In this document: one piece after another, positions 1-11,640 of the stretch
Layout of the letters: each line of letters opens with the position of its first letter
Numbering within the stretch: the first letter of the stretch is position 1
NCBI GenBank assembly: GCA_003550325.1
Contig: QKWP01001278.1
Location: forward strand, 24,224-88,223
DNA: 64,000 bases
From: Gigaspora rosea
Lineage: Eukaryota; Glomeromycota; Glomeromycetes; Diversisporales; Gigasporaceae
Direction of reading: 5' to 3'
Made by a program: the position numbers and the translations under genes
Notes under the pieces: model-generated
Database searches by the model: none
Told to the model about the DNA's origin: nothing
The model's input: the letters and a program-made list of their open reading frames with translations, nothing else

Positions 1-451
1 AGCAAGTCCAAAATTACCAAAATCCTATCAAAGGATCCTAAAATCAATCTAGGTTTATATAATATTATATAGTATTTATTAAAATATTATAATATTTATA
101 ATAATACAAATCAATATTGATCTTATGATCTAGTAATTGGATTTTAATGATTTTAGGCTTGCTAGAATCCTCTCTTTGAAAGGATCATTTTGGTAGTTAA
201 ATCATCCAAATTGGTCTAGTAGGTCAAAAGTTATTTAATATTAATATTTACATATAAATTTATAATTTTAATTAAAAAATTTTTTATAATTTTGGCCGGA
301 TTTTGGTAATTCCAGCCAGAATTACACCTGATACTTTGGCTACCCACCCACCCACCCAAAAATCAGGTGATAAAAGTTAGCTCCCTATCAGCCAAGGTCT
401 ATATTTCTTTTATTTTTAATTTTTATTTTAATTAATATATTTAAAAATTAT
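1..451. other. AT-rich lead-in without a gene
   Basis: No open frame is supported. A weak imperfect inverted repeat joins the first 50 bases (TACCAAAATCC, CAAAGGATCC) to about 165-215 (CTTTGAAAGGATC, TTTTGGTAG), so the window may begin inside a small palindromic element. A short tandem of CCCA units lies near 345-357. Confidence 0.3.
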
Positions 452-800
452 CAAGTTTACTAAAATGTGCCTATGGTGTTGAACACCATGTTACTCTATT
501 AAAAATTTAAGATCAGGTGTAACATAAAATTTCATGTTTTTGTTTATTTTTTAAAAAAACATTTATATCTCTAAAGTTTGCTTATAAAACCACCTTTGGG
601 GCTCTAATAAAAAAAATTTCTTGCTAAATTTTGGTATAAACTATGTCCCCCTGCCCCATTCCAGGTCTCACCCTAACCCTAAAGTAATTAAAATTTATTT
701 TTTGTTTTATAAAAATTTATTTTTTTGTTTTGTTACACGGATTTGCAAATCTAATTTACCCTATAGTGTTCAACACCATAGGCGCATTTTATAACATTTG
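452..800. mobile_element. Miniature TIR element, family A copy 1
   Basis: Ends are inverted repeats: CAAGTTTACTAAAATGTGCC at the left and, on the other strand, CAAATGTTATAAAATGCGCC at the right. Just inside both ends lies a palindromic TATGGTGTTGAACACCAT-like hairpin. The flanks carry an 8-bp direct repeat AAAATTAT (444-451 and 801-808), as expected for hAT-type insertion. The core (cacctttggggctctaat, then cccctgccccat and ACCCTAACCCTAAAG) recurs in copies at 29938-30190 (core partly deleted) and 49486-49770. Non-coding. Confidence 0.75.
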
Positions 801-808
801 AAAATTAT

Positions 809-1475
809 TAATAATAAAATAATAAAATAAAAAAAAATATAATTTATTTAACTAAAATATACTGTTATTATAATAATAAGATATAACTTCATATATATAT
901 TTCTTTAAAAAAAATTTAATATTTGAGATTTTTTTATATAATGCTAGAGATATTATTAGTTTGTTCTGGTTGTTTATTTAGTTGTAAATAAGCTATTAAG
1001 AAACATCTCTTAAAAATTTAAATAAATAAATAAATATAAATTAGTAATTATAATTTATTAACTTTTTTACTATAATAAATATATATTCAAAAAATGTTTC
1101 ATTTTAAAATTTTAAGACATAGTGCTAAAGTTTAAAATCATAATAAATAAAAATTTGTTATTAATTTTATTGTAAAAATTTTACTATTATTATATACTGT
1201 AGTTATATCTGAGTTATATTAACTCTACTTTTCAGAGCATTTTTGGAGATATAACTAAAGTTAAAATATACCTCATATAAGATTGTAGTAAGTTTAACTT
1301 TCTAAAAATTTATATTAAATATTGATATAATATGATGATATTGTATATATATTAAAATTTGCATAATAAAGTCTATATTGCACCAAACTGAAAATAGATA
1401 AGCCAATAAATTATATTATCCAAAATTTTTTATAATTCAAGTGCAACTAAATTATTCTCTATTACAACTAACTAT
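809..1475. other. AT-rich intergenic stretch
   Basis: Homopolymer-rich A/T sequence; no frame, RNA gene or clear repeat pair was found. Confidence 0.4.
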
Positions 1476-1936
1476 TACAGTTGACCCTCACAAAACCGGT
1501 AGGCACGGTGGACTGCTTTAGCATCGGTTTAAAGAGGTTATCAGATTTGCGAATGTCACGTGACATGCTGGCGTGAGTGGGCCAATCAAATTGCAGAATT
1601 AAAAAGCATTTATATACACATACTAGTTTATTTAGATCGGCTAATTCTAGTAAAACGTGTTTAATTATAAGAATATTATGGTTTTAGTAATCAAGGGTTG
1701 TCGCAATTATATGGATTGCCCGATTAAGCAGCGCATTAATCATAAAAAAAATTGGAATTTTAAGTCACAAGAGAGCCTCCATGCATAATCAGAGATGGAT
1801 ATCTCCAGCTTTTATATCCACCATTTAAATTTGAAATGCATGTATTTATTTGGGTGATACGAAACTTTATGATCCTTACAAGCTTTTCTCTTTTGGAGTT
1901 TGAAAAGGTATCATATTAACGGCAGTCTTGTAATGC

Positions 1937-2047
1937 CGTCGAACTATTTTGACATATTTCGGCATTGAATTTTGGTATGAAACCGCTAAAATATCTCAGC
2001 AGTTTCATATCAAAATCAATGCTGAAATATGCCAAATAGTTTCGACG
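1937..2047. repeat. Foldback repeat inside the Tigger 5' region
   Basis: About 50-bp inverted arms (GTCGAACTATTTTGACATAT against GTCGAAACTATTTGGCATAT on the other strand) are separated by only a few bases. It resembles a tiny foldback MITE nested in the transposon; it could instead be a regulatory hairpin of the element. Confidence 0.65.
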
Positions 2048-2338
2048 ATATGTATAATCTCGTTTAAACCAGGGCTGATAATAATATCCAATTTAGTTAA
2101 ACATACAATCGTTCTAGATTAGATTACCAGAAATAACGGGGTGGGCGTTGTTCTGAAAATCCGTATAGTAACCCAGTAATTTCGAGATTTTGCTGTAAAT
2201 AAAAAATGATGTAATAAAAAGTAAAAAAAAAAATTGTAAAATAAAATAATAAAATTAGCAATACACTAAACTTATCTTCAAAAATTCAAGATAAAGTTTC
2301 CAATTATCTTTTTTTTCAACTTTTATTCGGTTGTATTT

Positions 2339-4296
2339 ATGGGAAAAAGTAAAGATAAAACTGTTTCAGCCAGAAATTTGCGCAATGATCAAAGAAAGTT
2401 GTTATGCGAATATTTTCAAGCCAATCTGAAACTTACCCAAAAGGAACTCGCAGAATGGGCAAAAAACGAATTCAAATTACTAAAAGCCCCGGGTCAAAGT
2501 ACAATTTCAGATATTTTAAAAAGAAAAGATGAGTTTACCACAATGTCTTCAAGCGATCTTGGAGTTAAAAAACGCCGAGTTGTTATGGTTCCCGAATTAG
2601 ATACTGCTTTAGCTAATTGGGTCTTGCAATGTGAACATCGGTCTGTACGTATAAATGGAGATATTATTAAAGCCAAGGGTAAGAGGTTAGCAGATTTGAT
2701 GAATATTCCTGAAGGTAACCAGCCAGAGTTTTCAAATGGTTGGTTGCAAGCTTTTCAGGAGAGGCATAATTTTTATAACTTTAGACTGCATGGTGAAGGT
2801 GGTTCAGCTGACATCGTTGCTATCAATCAAAATCTTCCTGAGATTATTCGTACAACTAATGAATACCCTCTGTGTGATATCTATAATATGGATGAAACGG
2901 GTTTGTTTTATACTATGGCACCCGATCGTACAATTGCGTCTCGCCAAATTGAAGGAGCAAAAAAAGACTGTACACGACTCACCGTTGCATTTACGTGTAA
3001 TGCTAATGGCACGCACAAGTTTGATCCTTTCATGATTGGTCATGCTAGAAAACCTAGATGTTTTAAAAAAAAAACGGGTGAAGAACTTGGCTTCTATTAT
3101 CGCAACAATCTAAAAGCATGGATGACTGCTAAGTTTTTTCAGGTAACGTATGAATCGAAATCGATTAGTTAATCAAAAAGTCGTTACCTATTAATTTCTT
3201 TTTTAAAAGAAAATAATATCACTTCGTTCCTCATACTGCCACCGTGTTGATTGGCATGATCAGATATTTGAGCGTTCATTAAACACAATCATATGATTTT
3301 ACAGACATGCATGTCTGTAAAATCATATGATAGTGTTGAATAGATGCTCGAGTTTTTTAAATTTAATTGTGTATAAATGCAATGCAAATGTTAAAATTAT
3401 TAAGCAAAACAATATAACGATAAGGTTATTAATCGTTTTAGGAATGGCTAGAAGAATTTGACAAAGAAATGAAAGAATTAAATCGTCATGTCTTACTTAT
3501 CTTAGACGGTGCTTCTTCACATGCTACTGGTGGTCTTATTCTAACGAATACAAAGGTGCTTAAACTACCTCCGTATACAACATCAAAGATACAGCCCATG
3601 GATGCTGGTATTATTGCATCGTTCAAGCTTCATTATCGTCGTATGCAACTTCAACGTGCAATTGATCGTGATGAAGCTGGAAAAAGTAATATATATCAAG
3701 TTGACCAATTGCAAGCTATGAAATGGATAAAGGTTGCCTGGAGTCAAATATCTGCTAGAACTATCACTAATTGCTGGTTTCATACGAAAATTATTTCCCT
3801 TCGCAATGAATATGGAATGCCTGTTGTTCCATCTCCTCTTGATGAAGAAAATGTAGAAGAAGTCTCACTTATTGAAGATGTAGAGGAAAACTTACTTGTC
3901 GATTAGGATAATGAATTGGCCACCAAAGAGCTTCAACAAGTAATAGATGCATTGCATCTTCGGAATCCAATCCCAATTAAAGATTTGCTTGATCTTGAGG
4001 AAGAAAAAATGGATACACATCAACAATTTGATGATGAAGATTTCATTCAAGCTGCTACAGAAGTCGAACAAGTAGAAAACGAAATTGTGATACAACCCTT
4101 AACCGGAAAGGAACAATTGGATATTCTACGCGATGCTCTAAGAATTGTTGATAAGAGGATTGATGATGGTGGGGTAACAATGAAATCTTTGCGAAAGCTT
4201 CAATCCTGTATTCGTGAGGAAGTTCGAAAGGAAGAGGCCGAAAAACAGGTCCAAACTACACTTGATCAATTCTTTCAGGATCTGAATAATAAATAG
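2339..4296 (+). CDS. Tigger/pogo transposase, two exons, one internal stop
   Basis: Exon 1 is 2339-3142 (268 codons, phase 0) and exon 2 starts at 3442; the 299-nt intron runs from GTAACG to TTTTAG. Residues about 16-62 form a CENP-B/psq-type N-terminal helix-turn-helix (ending STISDILKRKDEF) and about 85-145 a Tc5/CENP-B second helix-turn-helix. The DDD catalytic core is complete: D185 in NMDETGL, D290 in LLILDGASSH, D322 in QPMDAG. A TAG at 3904-3906 ends the protein at 422 aa, but the same frame stays open for 129 more codons to 4296. That tail is acidic, then charged, and ends QTTLDQFF, a PCNA-binding (PIP-box) match like the one known in Drosophila pogo. The stop leaves the catalytic core intact but removes the tail. 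It may be a recent mutation or a sequencing error; the TAG-GAT context is not a classic readthrough signal. Confidence 0.9.
3288..3331. repeat. 44-bp perfect palindrome in the transposase intron
   Basis: Two 22-bp arms meet at ATGCAT with no loop (ATCATATGATTTTACAGACA then its exact complement). One mismatch further out pairing resumes, giving 56 bp (3282-3337) with a single mispair. It lies in the middle of the 299-nt intron. Confidence 0.9.
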
Positions 4297-4861
4297 GATC
4301 GCATTAAATTAATTTTAAGAACGAAAAATTATAATTGCAAAAAACTTACAGGTATTTTTTTTTCACGATTATCTAGCATAAAAAGAATAAAAAGAGGTCG
4401 GATTAGATAGATCATTTCTGTAATGATTTATCAAATAAAAAATATTTAGCTATTAGCGGGTATATATCTTACTTCATGTCCTGCTAGTAGTGCGTTAAAA
4501 AATAAATTACTTGTCTATAAAAAAATAAGCTTATAAAATTTTACTTATCTGTTATTCGTCGACTACGTATAAAATTAAATCACGGGTGATTTTTATGCGA
4601 TTTGATTGGATACATTCCACGTGACAAATCGGAAACCTAGACGTAAGGACAATCGGATATCAGAAATGACAGGTTATCGGATATTAAATATGGAACAGGT
4701 ATGGTGGATCGATTTTTAACCGATTATTGACAGGATCGGTTTTGAGAGGGTCAACTGTAATTAAATATTTTATAAGCTTAAGTATATTAATTTGCTATAT
4801 TAATAAAAATAAATTTTTATTACTTTATATATTTATATAGAGAACATATTTTTTAGACTTA

Positions 4862-4933
4862 AATTTTGCAAATGTTCTCAAATTAAAAGTAATGTTCTTA
4901 TAAGATCATAAGAACATAAGATTTCCAACACTG
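4862..4933. mobile_element. hAT-like right-end fragment, GTTCTT/AAGAAC word family
   Basis: Contains AATGTTCTC, TGTTCTTATAAG, ATAAGAACAT and ends CCAACACTG. These are the same words and terminus as the complete element at 58773-59613 (CAGTGTTTAAAATTC). No matching left end or 8-bp duplicate of the following bases was found, so only one end is called. Confidence 0.45.
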
Positions 4934-5751
4934 CCCTTATTATGTGGAACAAAGCTAAATAGATGTTCATAATTTATTGAAGTTTTGTATAGCAATTTAC
5001 ATTTGGCTAAAGACTAGTCTAGTTGTTGTATATAATAAATAAAGAAGATTGTGTAGTGCAAGTCTCACCTATGAGAAAAAAATAAACCTATTTATAAAAT
5101 AATAAATTATACTTTTAATCTTATACCTAAAACAGATCTTAAGTTAACATTTTATCTTATGCATAATATGAGATCTAAGGAAGGTAAAGAAGCTTTTTAA
5201 AAAATTGAAGGAACAGAACAAATAGTTACTTACATAGAAAGAATCAAAATTATATAATATTCTATATATTTAAAAAAAGGTTCTAATATATATCAGATTC
5301 TTTTTATAAACCTGAAGAATCAGAATTGAACTAAGATACAATAAGAAACAACTCAAAAATAAGATTCAAAAATCACAACATAAAGTTAAAAGGCTTAACA
5401 GTTCTAAACAAAATATACAACCCAATAGCTATTAGAATTAATAAGCAATATTATAAAAACTATAATTAGAAATTTGGTAAAAAAAAATAAAAAAAGCATA
5501 ATGTATACTTTATTGGACTTGTTTTGCAAGTTTTTCAAATTAGTCAAATATCTTTTAATACTATATTAGCTAGTATAAATACTATTTTTAATTTTTTAAT
5601 AAGAGATTCTGGATTTATGCAACAACTACTAATTGTTGGTATTGTAAGATATCTGAATTACATATTTTAGCAGGCCAATTAATTATCTTATTTTGCATTC
5701 AGAATAATGGCTAATGAGTCTGGTTGTGTAAAAAAAGGTGTTAGTAAGTTG
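4934..5751. other. Decayed, coding-like AT-rich stretch
   Basis: Several short frames without a usable reading frame. A CWYCK...H stretch near 5630-5690 recalls a zinc knuckle, but the match is too poor to assign a family. Confidence 0.25.
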
Positions 5752-6043
5752 TAGAGTTCCTTAAACTCAATCAAATCAAATATTAAGCATATTTGAATTT
5801 GATCAAATCAAATAAGCCATGATTTGAATTTAATTTAAATCAAAAATTATGTATTCGAATTTTAATTTGATTAGAAAATTTTCAAATTTTACTTATAAAT
5901 TTTTCAAATACTCAAATATTTGATCAAATCAAATCAAATATTTATCAATTTGAATTTAATTTGATTTGAAAATTTTGTATTTGAATATAATTTGAGATCA
6001 AATATTTGATTAAATCAAATCAAATCAAATTGTGAAACCCTAG
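5752..6043. mobile_element. hAT-like MITE with TCAAAT/ATTTGA word array
   Basis: Left end TAGAGTTCC and right end GAAACCCTA are imperfect inverted repeats of the hAT form. Flanks GTAAGTTG (5744-5751) and GTGAGTTG (6044-6051) agree at 7 of 8 positions, an 8-bp target duplication. The 292-bp body is almost entirely tandem and inverted TCAAAT/ATTTGA words, so the whole element can fold on itself. Non-coding. Confidence 0.75.
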
Positions 6044-7174
6044 TGAGTTGTGTTATATTTTTGAATTCTGCAAAAAATATATACTATTGAAGACAAAAGA
6101 TTATTCATATTGGAATTCTAATATGGTTAGCCAAGCTTTTGTTTAATCTTGTATTAAACATTATTTTGTTGTTTCTTATTTAGGTAATACAAATTATATA
6201 AGCAGTCACTTTGTATATATTGTAACAAAATTTAATCATTTAATTAAAAGCAATTGTACTCAAATTCACTGTGAATTACATGTATTACTCTAATTTTAAA
6301 CAACTTTGAGAAAGTTGCCTTCAGTAAGTTTTCAACAAATACTGGGTTCTTAATAATGCAATATCTATTTAATCTTTCTATTTGGATAGAAGGTGTACTA
6401 ATAGCAATAAAGACTTATCTTTAAATATAAAGAGTGAAACAATTAGAAATTTTTAGAAAATATAACTTAATTACAAATTAGATAAATATTAACACCTATT
6501 ATGATCAGAGTAGCAATATGAATTAATTACAACTAAACAATACCTTGAATGGCATGAAATTCATATAGAATTTTTTGATTGATTACTTCCAAAACTAAAA
6601 ACTTAAAAAAAAGCGCTACAATCTTATATTAAAAACTGGAAATTACTTAAAAATTGGTTAAATGATTCTAAATTAAACTTTGAAATACAATGTTTAGTTA
6701 AATTTGGCCAAGAATTTTACCATCCATAAGCTGAATTTCTTGTTGATTATGATCCTCAAAACAAGTTGTACAATCTGATAATTTGCTACAGTTTTTTCCA
6801 TCTAATTGATGGGCTCATCAAATGCTAGATTTTGTTATTAACTCAATACATAACCTCACAAATATCTCAGACATTCTTATTTGTTTTTCAGTAGTAAACT
6901 TAGTAGAGTATGGATTTTATGAATGATTCAGAAATTAAATTATTAGTTCAAAGATTGGAACAGGGAATACAAAAAAATTCTCAAATTACATCAAAAATAG
7001 ATGGATTTTTGGCACCAACTTCCTTCAATCATGTGTTGTGTTTGTGAAGATAATGTCAAACAGTATATAGTTATTGGCATATGGTTCTAAAAAGCCTTAG
7101 CCAGGTGTTCCCAATCTAGAAGAACTTTGCTATTTAAAGTTCCTAAAAGAGACATTATAGAAAAACTTTAATGA

Positions 7175-7577
7175 TTTGGTTTTAAAAGTGCATTCGCTGA
7201 AGAATTATTCTTTCAAGAATTTAGCGCATTTGCTAATGAATCGGTGGCTCTACTTCACCAATGTCCATGGCTATATGACATTGTCAAATCAAGATTTGGT
7301 ACATTATCATTCATCAGCAACAGATTGAATGCTTATTTAGCAAGTGGGATTTGAAGGCTCACTCCAATATGAATGCTGAGACTCAGATATCTAAAATGCG
7401 CCTTTCAACAACTAAAAAGAACTTCAGTTTATTAATGAACAGCTAAAGGAGATTCAAAGCGAAAATAGAATGGCTTACAGACAACAAGATTCCGCTTCAT
7501 TAGTTTTCCAATCGGACCTCCAACAAGAACAAACTGCAAATAACCTTTTTAAAGAATTATTTACATTTTTTTTATAG
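7175..7577 (+). pseudogene. Broken coding sequence, weakly MADF-like
   Basis: A 59-codon open stretch (7175-7354) contains ALLHQCPWLYDIVKSRFG followed by a basic/aromatic helix, which faintly recalls the MADF DNA-binding pattern (leucines, P, LWD/LYD). A second open stretch in another frame (7416-7577) gives a glutamine- and glutamate-rich, coiled-coil-like tail ending FKELFTFFL. The two frames differ and no splice pair joins them convincingly, so I read this as decayed. The family is uncertain. Confidence 0.3.
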
Positions 7578-8108
7578 TTTTATGTTACGGTAATAATATC
7601 GACATGATTGATATTGATAATTTTTTTTGTTACACATAGATCTTGAATTTTATTGGTTAAATAACATTACCAGGGTATAGTTAGAAACAACATGTGTGCA
7701 GAATTGTCGAATTATACGTAAAAAAATCTGTGCTAGTAAATTATATTATGATAGCTCATATAGACTTAATTACTTAATATATGAAATACCCCAAAAATTC
7801 ACCAATCACATTACTTTATACCGCCACGAACGCCTGCTCTTTTATTGATAAGGCCTTGTTCAATTTTAATCTTTAAACGGTTGAGAGAGTTTTAGAAGTA
7901 AATTTTCATATTTAGACACATAAAATTATGGTTATATACAGTATTTATATAAAAATCAACCACAAATAAAAAAAAGATATCAATAAATTTCTTACTGAAT
8001 AAAAACCACGCAATAAATGTTTTTAAAAATAATATATAACATTATTTACAGAAACAAAAAATTTGGCTTTAAGAATATAATATATAACATCATTTACTGA
8101 AAAGGAAT
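7578..8108. other. Intergenic, 3' side of the kinase-like gene
   Basis: AT-rich. A short duplication (AATATATAACATxATTTACxGAAA) occurs twice at about 8030-8055 and 8079-8101. No gene seen. Confidence 0.4.
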
Positions 8109-10924
8109 CTAACTTTTCTTTAATTTTTTTAATAATGCAATTGCCTTTTCATTGTTATTATTGGCAGCCGCTTTTAAATAATTCAGCCCAAGTTCTTCGT
8201 TTTTAGGCACTTTAAGCTTTCCATTCGTATAAATGTCTCCCAAATAATACATCGCGTCAGTATTTTTATTTCCAGCCGCTAATTTAAAATAATGCACCAT
8301 TTCTTGCCGATTTTTTTCTTTTGCGACTTGATTATCCTCCTTTTTAGAAAGCAACATAACTGCATACCGATATTGCGATTCAGAATGATTCTCGTCAGCT
8401 GCCTCTTTGAAAAGTCTCATGGCCTCATCGGGATTTTTTTCTACAGCATATCCATTGAGGTAATAATACCCTTTCCAGAATTTTGCCAATGGAAGTTCAG
8501 AATTTTGTTCGAAGCATTTCCAAGCAGATTCACGGTCACCATTACGGTGCATCTTTATACCTTCTTCAAGAGACATTATGATATCCTCTTCCTCAATAAT
8601 TTCATCAGGATCATCAAATTCTGGATATAAAGATTCAATAGGAACTTGATGTTGATTCTTCTTTCCGTCTAAATCTAACTCATTATTGTCCAAAAGTGGT
8701 GGTGCGTTAGGAGGAACTGGATATTTTCCAGCAAATTCTTCAAGTTTAAGGTATAATTCCGTAATAGAAATTCGTAAATCTGGACTCTGTTTCCATGCTA
8801 TTTACCAATTACATAGGCAGAAATAAGACTTAAAATATATAGTTATCGTATGCGATGCATCTAATAACGTAAATTATTTGTAAAAATAATTTTACTATCT
8901 GACTTAAGGATTTAATGTGCTTGCTTTCAGTTTAATCTCAAAAAAGTTCAGAGATGGAATATTAAATTTAAAGTCAGATAGTAAATGGTTGGGACATAGC
9001 ATCCCAATCTACAAATTACGACGGCTAGAGTGACACAAGTTTTTTTGCAAATGACTTATCATTGACAAATAACTCGAGCCCTAGTAATTTGATCGTAACA
9101 ACTATTTACAATGATAGAATCTTGAAGTTACCTTTATTAATTATGCTAATAAAATTTTTCTGGATTTCTAAATCATCAGAATGTTTAAATTTTCCTTTTA
9201 AAACATCTTCTCTCTTACCACTCAAAACGTGTTCTACTATTTGTGGCATTTTCCAACCATCATAAGGCACTTTTTCATAACAAAGTTCCCACATTAGCAT
9301 TCCAAAACTAATTTTAAAAAAAATTTTAAACGTAAAAAATTTAAGCGAATATATTTTAATGAATCATAGGATTAAACAATAATACCTGAACATTTCACAA
9401 TTAAATGTATATACTTTTTCGTTTTTACGTTTATTTAAATCTTGATATTTTTCCATTAATTCAGGCGCCATCCAATTAATAACATTTAGGTATAAATCTC
9501 CAAGGGAAGTAGTATCAGCTTCTTCTTTGCGTGCACATTTGAAATTCCCAATTTTTATGTTCAGATTATCTAGTACCTATAATTTAATATTAGAAATTGT
9601 TGCTTAAAAGTTTCGGTAATATTAATGCCGAAATTTGGGCCTCTATTAGAAAATATAACTGTGTTAAAATACATTTAAACGCAAATCTAATCTCAAAAAA
9701 AAAAAAACTCAACAAATGCATACCAAAAAATTTTAAATGAATATACCCAAATTTCAGTAACAACATGATATTAAAATTATTTCATTAAGTTTGATTACTT
9801 ACAAAAATATTTTTGCATCTAAGATCATGATGAAAGATATTTACAGTACGTAAAAACAAAATACCGCGACATATTTCTCTAATAATTTGTATTTTCCTAG
9901 TCCAGGGAATATCAAATCTATTGTAAAGCTCTTTTAAATTTCCATACTCAGCCCATTCATTAACCATATTCCGACGGTTATTTAAAGTCGTGAGACCATA
10001 AAAACGGAGAATATGCGGCGATTGACCTAATAATCCAAGGATTGCCAATTGAGTTTCACATTTTGATTTTGATTCTGGTTTACATGCAACATCAACGCTA
10101 AACTTTTTATAAATCTTCCTAACAACACCATTTTCACGAACATCTCCAACTTTTGAAGACGGTGGATTTTCTAAATCATTTTCATTAATCTTTTCTACTT
10201 GGATTTCATTTGTTTGATTATTTTTTTGGTCATTTATCTGAGCTTTCATAATGCCTACATCTCGGACTATCTCTTTTATCTCTTTAAAATCTTTACCAAG
10301 ATTATTTAAAAGCTAAATGAATATTAACAAAAAAGAAATTTTTAATACCAACATAAGGTAATGATATTCTTAAATCATTATACTTACTTGAATAGCATCA
10401 TTTAATGCTTTATCAACTTTTTGAGCATCATTTTCTCTATTAATTATAGCATCAATATCAATAGAAAAGTGTAGGTCTTTCATACATTTATCAAATTCAT
10501 CTATTAATGTTTCATATTTGGCTTTAATAATCTTTGCATTAGTAAATTTTTTAAAACCTTCAAGTTTTGATACATTCTGAGTGAAATCTTTGATTTTTAT
10601 TAAAGCAGTTTCAAATCTTTTAAATGCATTGTAATATGATTTCTTACGTAAATCTCCTCCCTCTGAATTATTATCAATATTTCTAATCATTATTCCTATA
10701 GAAAACTCTGCTGTTTTTACTCGATCGGTCATAATCGAGCAAATTTCTTTATTGCATTCTGCATTCTCATAAATTTGATGAATTTCATCAACTAAACGTT
10801 TCACTACTTCGAATATAGGAATATAGAGAGATACACAATCAATAACGGCATTAGAAGATATTGTAGCTGTGTTAAGAGCTGCTGTAAAATTACTAAAAGT
10901 TGGATCTGGTTTATTCAAAGCCAT
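8109..10924 (-). CDS. Four-helix (MLKL-NTD-like) + pseudokinase + Sel1 repeat protein
   Basis: Five exons: 10924-10388, 10312-9803, 9576-9386, 9307-9132 and 8797-8109. All introns are GT-AG (75, 226, 78 and 176-independent 334 nt in order 75, 226, 78, 334), and the phases give 701 codons (700 aa). The first in-frame ATG (10924) is used. Residues 1-180 are helical and resemble the N-terminal region that Glomeromycotina kinases share with MLKL-type four-helix domains. The kinase-like domain spans about 225-480: VACK lysine K257, alpha-C E265, HHD in place of HRD (D342, N347), KIGNFK where KIADFG is expected (DFG aspartate replaced by N360), APE at 386-388 and SFGMLMWEL. The glycine-rich loop is not recognisable. 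Loss of the DFG aspartate suggests a pseudokinase. Residues about 540-700 hold three Sel1-like repeats (AxxxLGxxYxxG, KAxxxxxxAA), a protein-interaction scaffold. No signal peptide or obvious membrane segment was seen. The domain order parallels MLKL, but a role in cell death is inference. Confidence 0.85.
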
Positions 10925-11640
10925 ATTCAAGGTTAAGATTAAATTGAAAGTTTGTAAATTGCTTCGTACAAAATTTCTATAAATAACGGTAAACGATTAA
11001 TATGTAGTCTGGCATACACATGTCATGCATGAAATTAGCTTATATAACTTCATGCATCTAAAGTTGTACCGGTCGAAATTAGGTCTTGTATGCGTAGGTA
11101 TAATTTTAAGGGTACCATTTAATGTGCAGGCGCCAGCTTCAGATTTGTACGTACGTACGTACATATGTACGGTACAAGAAATCTTAAAACCATAATCACT
11201 TCTCTTAGAGACAAAATCTAAATAAATCTAAATATTTTTCCTAATCTTATTGATTAGATATTACGCCAAGCAAGTAGCACATAAATTATCGATAAAGTAT
11301 TTACGTATTTAATGCGTCACTTGATTATGCACTACATTAAATATTACGCCAAGCAAGTAGCACATAAATTACCGATATAGTATTTATAATTTAGGAAATA
11401 TTTAAATACTCGACTACAAACTATATTAAAGAAATGGTGATTTTAAATTTTCTGCTCAGTGCATAATCAAGTAGTGCATATTCCAAAATTATCGACTTCA
11501 ATAAAACAATTTAGTGAACACTTTATAATTTAGAATTCAATATGTTACTTGTTTATACAATATGGTGTGATTATTGTTTTTAGATTTCCTGCACCAGCCC
11601 AAAAAACCTAAAAACCACAATTATACCATTATGCAAAATA
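10925..11640. other. Divergent intergenic region with short direct repeat
   Basis: Upstream of the kinase-like gene. Holds an 83-bp-offset direct repeat (ATTACGCCAAGCAAGTAGCA at about 11260 and 11343) and an ACGT-rich palindrome near 11147-11178 (GTACGTACGTACGTAC, then GTACGGTACAAG). The latter is echoed in inverted form at 12273-12292 (CTTGTACCGTAAGTACGTAC). Confidence 0.5.

Larger units (their letters stand above)
1478..4757 (+). mobile_element. Tigger/pogo DNA transposon, nearly complete
   Basis: Terminal inverted repeats read CAGTTGACCCTC, one differing base (A or T), then CAAAACCG at both ends, about 21 bp with one mismatch. Each end abuts a TA dinucleotide (1476-1477 and 4758-4759), the target duplication of the Tc1/mariner/pogo group. 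The CAGTTGACCCT start is known from the Tigger branch. CGGTTT-like words recur just inside both ends and may bind transposase. The element is 3,280 bp and encodes one transposase (2339-4296). A 111-bp foldback sequence sits in its 5' non-coding part. Ends, target site and gene are all present, so the insertion looks fairly recent. Confidence 0.92.

Noticed and set aside
5090-5740. Possible remnant of a retroelement gag-like region (CWYCK...H near 5640)
   Set aside because: The zinc-knuckle spacing is off and no flanking long repeats or polymerase-like sequence was found; too weak to name.
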